64,000 nucleotides of DNA from Bifidobacterium breve (GTDB lineage: Bacteria > Actinomycetota > Actinomycetes > Nanopelagicales > Nanopelagicaceae), in contig CAMDBB010000003.1 of NCBI GenBank assembly GCA_945889195.1, positions 105,605 through 169,604 of the forward strand. Direction: 5' to 3'. This document shows positions 63,642 through 64,000 of the stretch, piece by piece (the stretch's first letter is position 1; every line of letters starts with the position of its first letter). Below the pieces are notes generated by a model. That model was not told the origin of the DNA. It did no database searches and saw only the letters and a list, made by a program, of their open reading frames with translations. Position numbers and translations under genes: made by a program.

Positions 63642-63860
63642 ATGATGATTCAACTTATTCAAGCTGCAACTAAATTCAATATGGCGCCAGAAGATGGCAC
63701 CGTTGCCGGTGAATCACTTAGCGCAGCACAGACCGCTCTTTATTTCGTGGGCGCTCCAGTTGGTTTATTTCTTTTAATCTCAGTTATTGTCTATGCAACA
63801 ACTGGTGAGCGCAAAGAAAAGACCGAGTCAAAAGACTCGGTCTTAACTCATATCGAATAG
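63642..63860 (+). CDS. Small membrane protein of unknown function
   Basis: A 72-residue protein (start ATG at 63642 or 63645) with one membrane helix (LYFVGAPVGLFLLISVIVYA) and a charged C-terminal tail (RKEKTESKDSVL). The last codons form one arm of a perfect 11-bp hairpin. The gene follows the HNH gene on the same strand. No family recognised. Confidence 0.6.
   Translation: MMIQLIQAATKFNMAPEDGTVAGESLSAAQTALYFVGAPVGLFLLISVIVYATTGERKEKTESKDSVLTHIE
63819..63844 (-). terminator. Hairpin likely terminating the right-edge gene
   Basis: AAGACCGAGTC and GACTCGGTCTT form a perfect 11-bp stem with an AAAA loop (TTTT on the minus strand). On the minus strand it is followed by TTCTTT, fitting termination of the gene ending at 63864. 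It lies inside the end of the plus-strand small gene. Confidence 0.65.
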
Positions 63861-63863
63861 ATA

Positions 63864-64000
63864 TTACTTATCGGCAGCTCGTGCTTTCAGCGAGCGAGTC
63901 ATCGCGTCACGGCCTTCAGCAACTGTGCGGCGCATCGCGTGCGATGCATCCTTGCCAGTTACAGCTAACCAGTGCTCAGCTTTCTTCACGGTTTCTTCGC
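63864..64000 (-). CDS. Hypothetical protein, C-terminal part only
   Basis: This frame enters from the right edge and ends at 63864. The 45 visible residues (EETVKKAEHWLAVTGKDASH to LKARAADK) form a charged helix with Arg-rich and Ala-rich parts. I do not recognise a family. The terminator-like hairpin directly downstream supports it as a real gene. Its 5' end is outside the window. Confidence 0.5.
   Translation of the reverse strand, partial: EETVKKAEHWLAVTGKDASHAMRRTVAEGRDAMTRSLKARAADK

Overview
The window looks like a piece of a small, streamlined actinobacterial chromosome of moderate GC. MtrA/MtrB, a WhiB1-type iron-sulfur regulator, PdtaS, a group II truncated haemoglobin, oligoribonuclease, DUF6459 (Rv3235 family) and DUF6912 proteins are typical of Actinobacteria. 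Very tight spacing, many 1- to 4-base overlaps, a tRNA set scattered as single genes, and many genes with a -10 hexamer directly in front of the start codon fit freshwater acI-type (Nanopelagicales / Planktophila-like) bacteria. That placement is inference; no rRNA is present to confirm it.

Region 1 (1-19.9 kb) is mostly housekeeping and signalling. It holds the 3' part of mtrA with mtrB, comF, secA, a DUF6459 protein, a SAF-domain protein with a CpaE-like ATPase, DUF6912, pdtaS, whiB1, tRNA-Arg(CCG), msrA, an AlkA-like glycosylase, a PatB/MalY lyase, two small membrane proteins, a short hibernation factor, a second two-component system, a TerC-family protein, an RNA-methyltransferase-like protein, argG and an FKBP isomerase that seems to start at ATT.

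Region 2 (20-27.8 kb) has a GH13 alpha-glucosidase, a TRIC-like channel, and cysD-cysNC-tauE beside two divergent sulfotransferases. This could form a self-contained PAPS-making and sulfation unit.

Region 3 (27.8-50.4 kb) is a cell-surface glycan locus of Wzx/Wzy type. It has a BY-kinase/Wzz chain-length protein, a polyprenyl glycosylphosphotransferase, five glycosyltransferases or sugar modifiers on the minus strand, a Wzx-like flippase, a Wzy-like polymerase, two FkbM methyltransferases and an acyltransferase-3. Two embedded operons are the most novel parts. The first is a low-molecular-weight tyrosine phosphatase fused to what looks like a dead BY-kinase domain, followed by a DUF4012 protein and an 1111-residue alanine-rich coiled-coil membrane protein. 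The second is a response regulator with two related eight-helix membrane sensors, one apparently lacking all kinase parts, translationally coupled to the glycosylphosphotransferase. From about 42 kb the DNA is visibly more AT-rich and the locus ends at tRNA-Lys(CTT).

Region 4 (50.5-58.2 kb) has a secreted DUF1524 nuclease-like protein, a divergent SHMT-like enzyme, pyrophosphatase, tRNA-His, oligoribonuclease and a phosphate uptake cluster in the order pstC-pstA-pstB-pstS behind a triple 11-bp PHO box, closed by a strong terminator. Region 5 (58.2-64 kb) has tRNA-Arg(TCT), ettA, a thioesterase, a second GH13 enzyme, a truncated haemoglobin, a short MscS channel, an HNH nuclease and small proteins. 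No insertion sequence, prophage, CRISPR array or rRNA was seen, and no gene-free stretch exceeds 300 bases.
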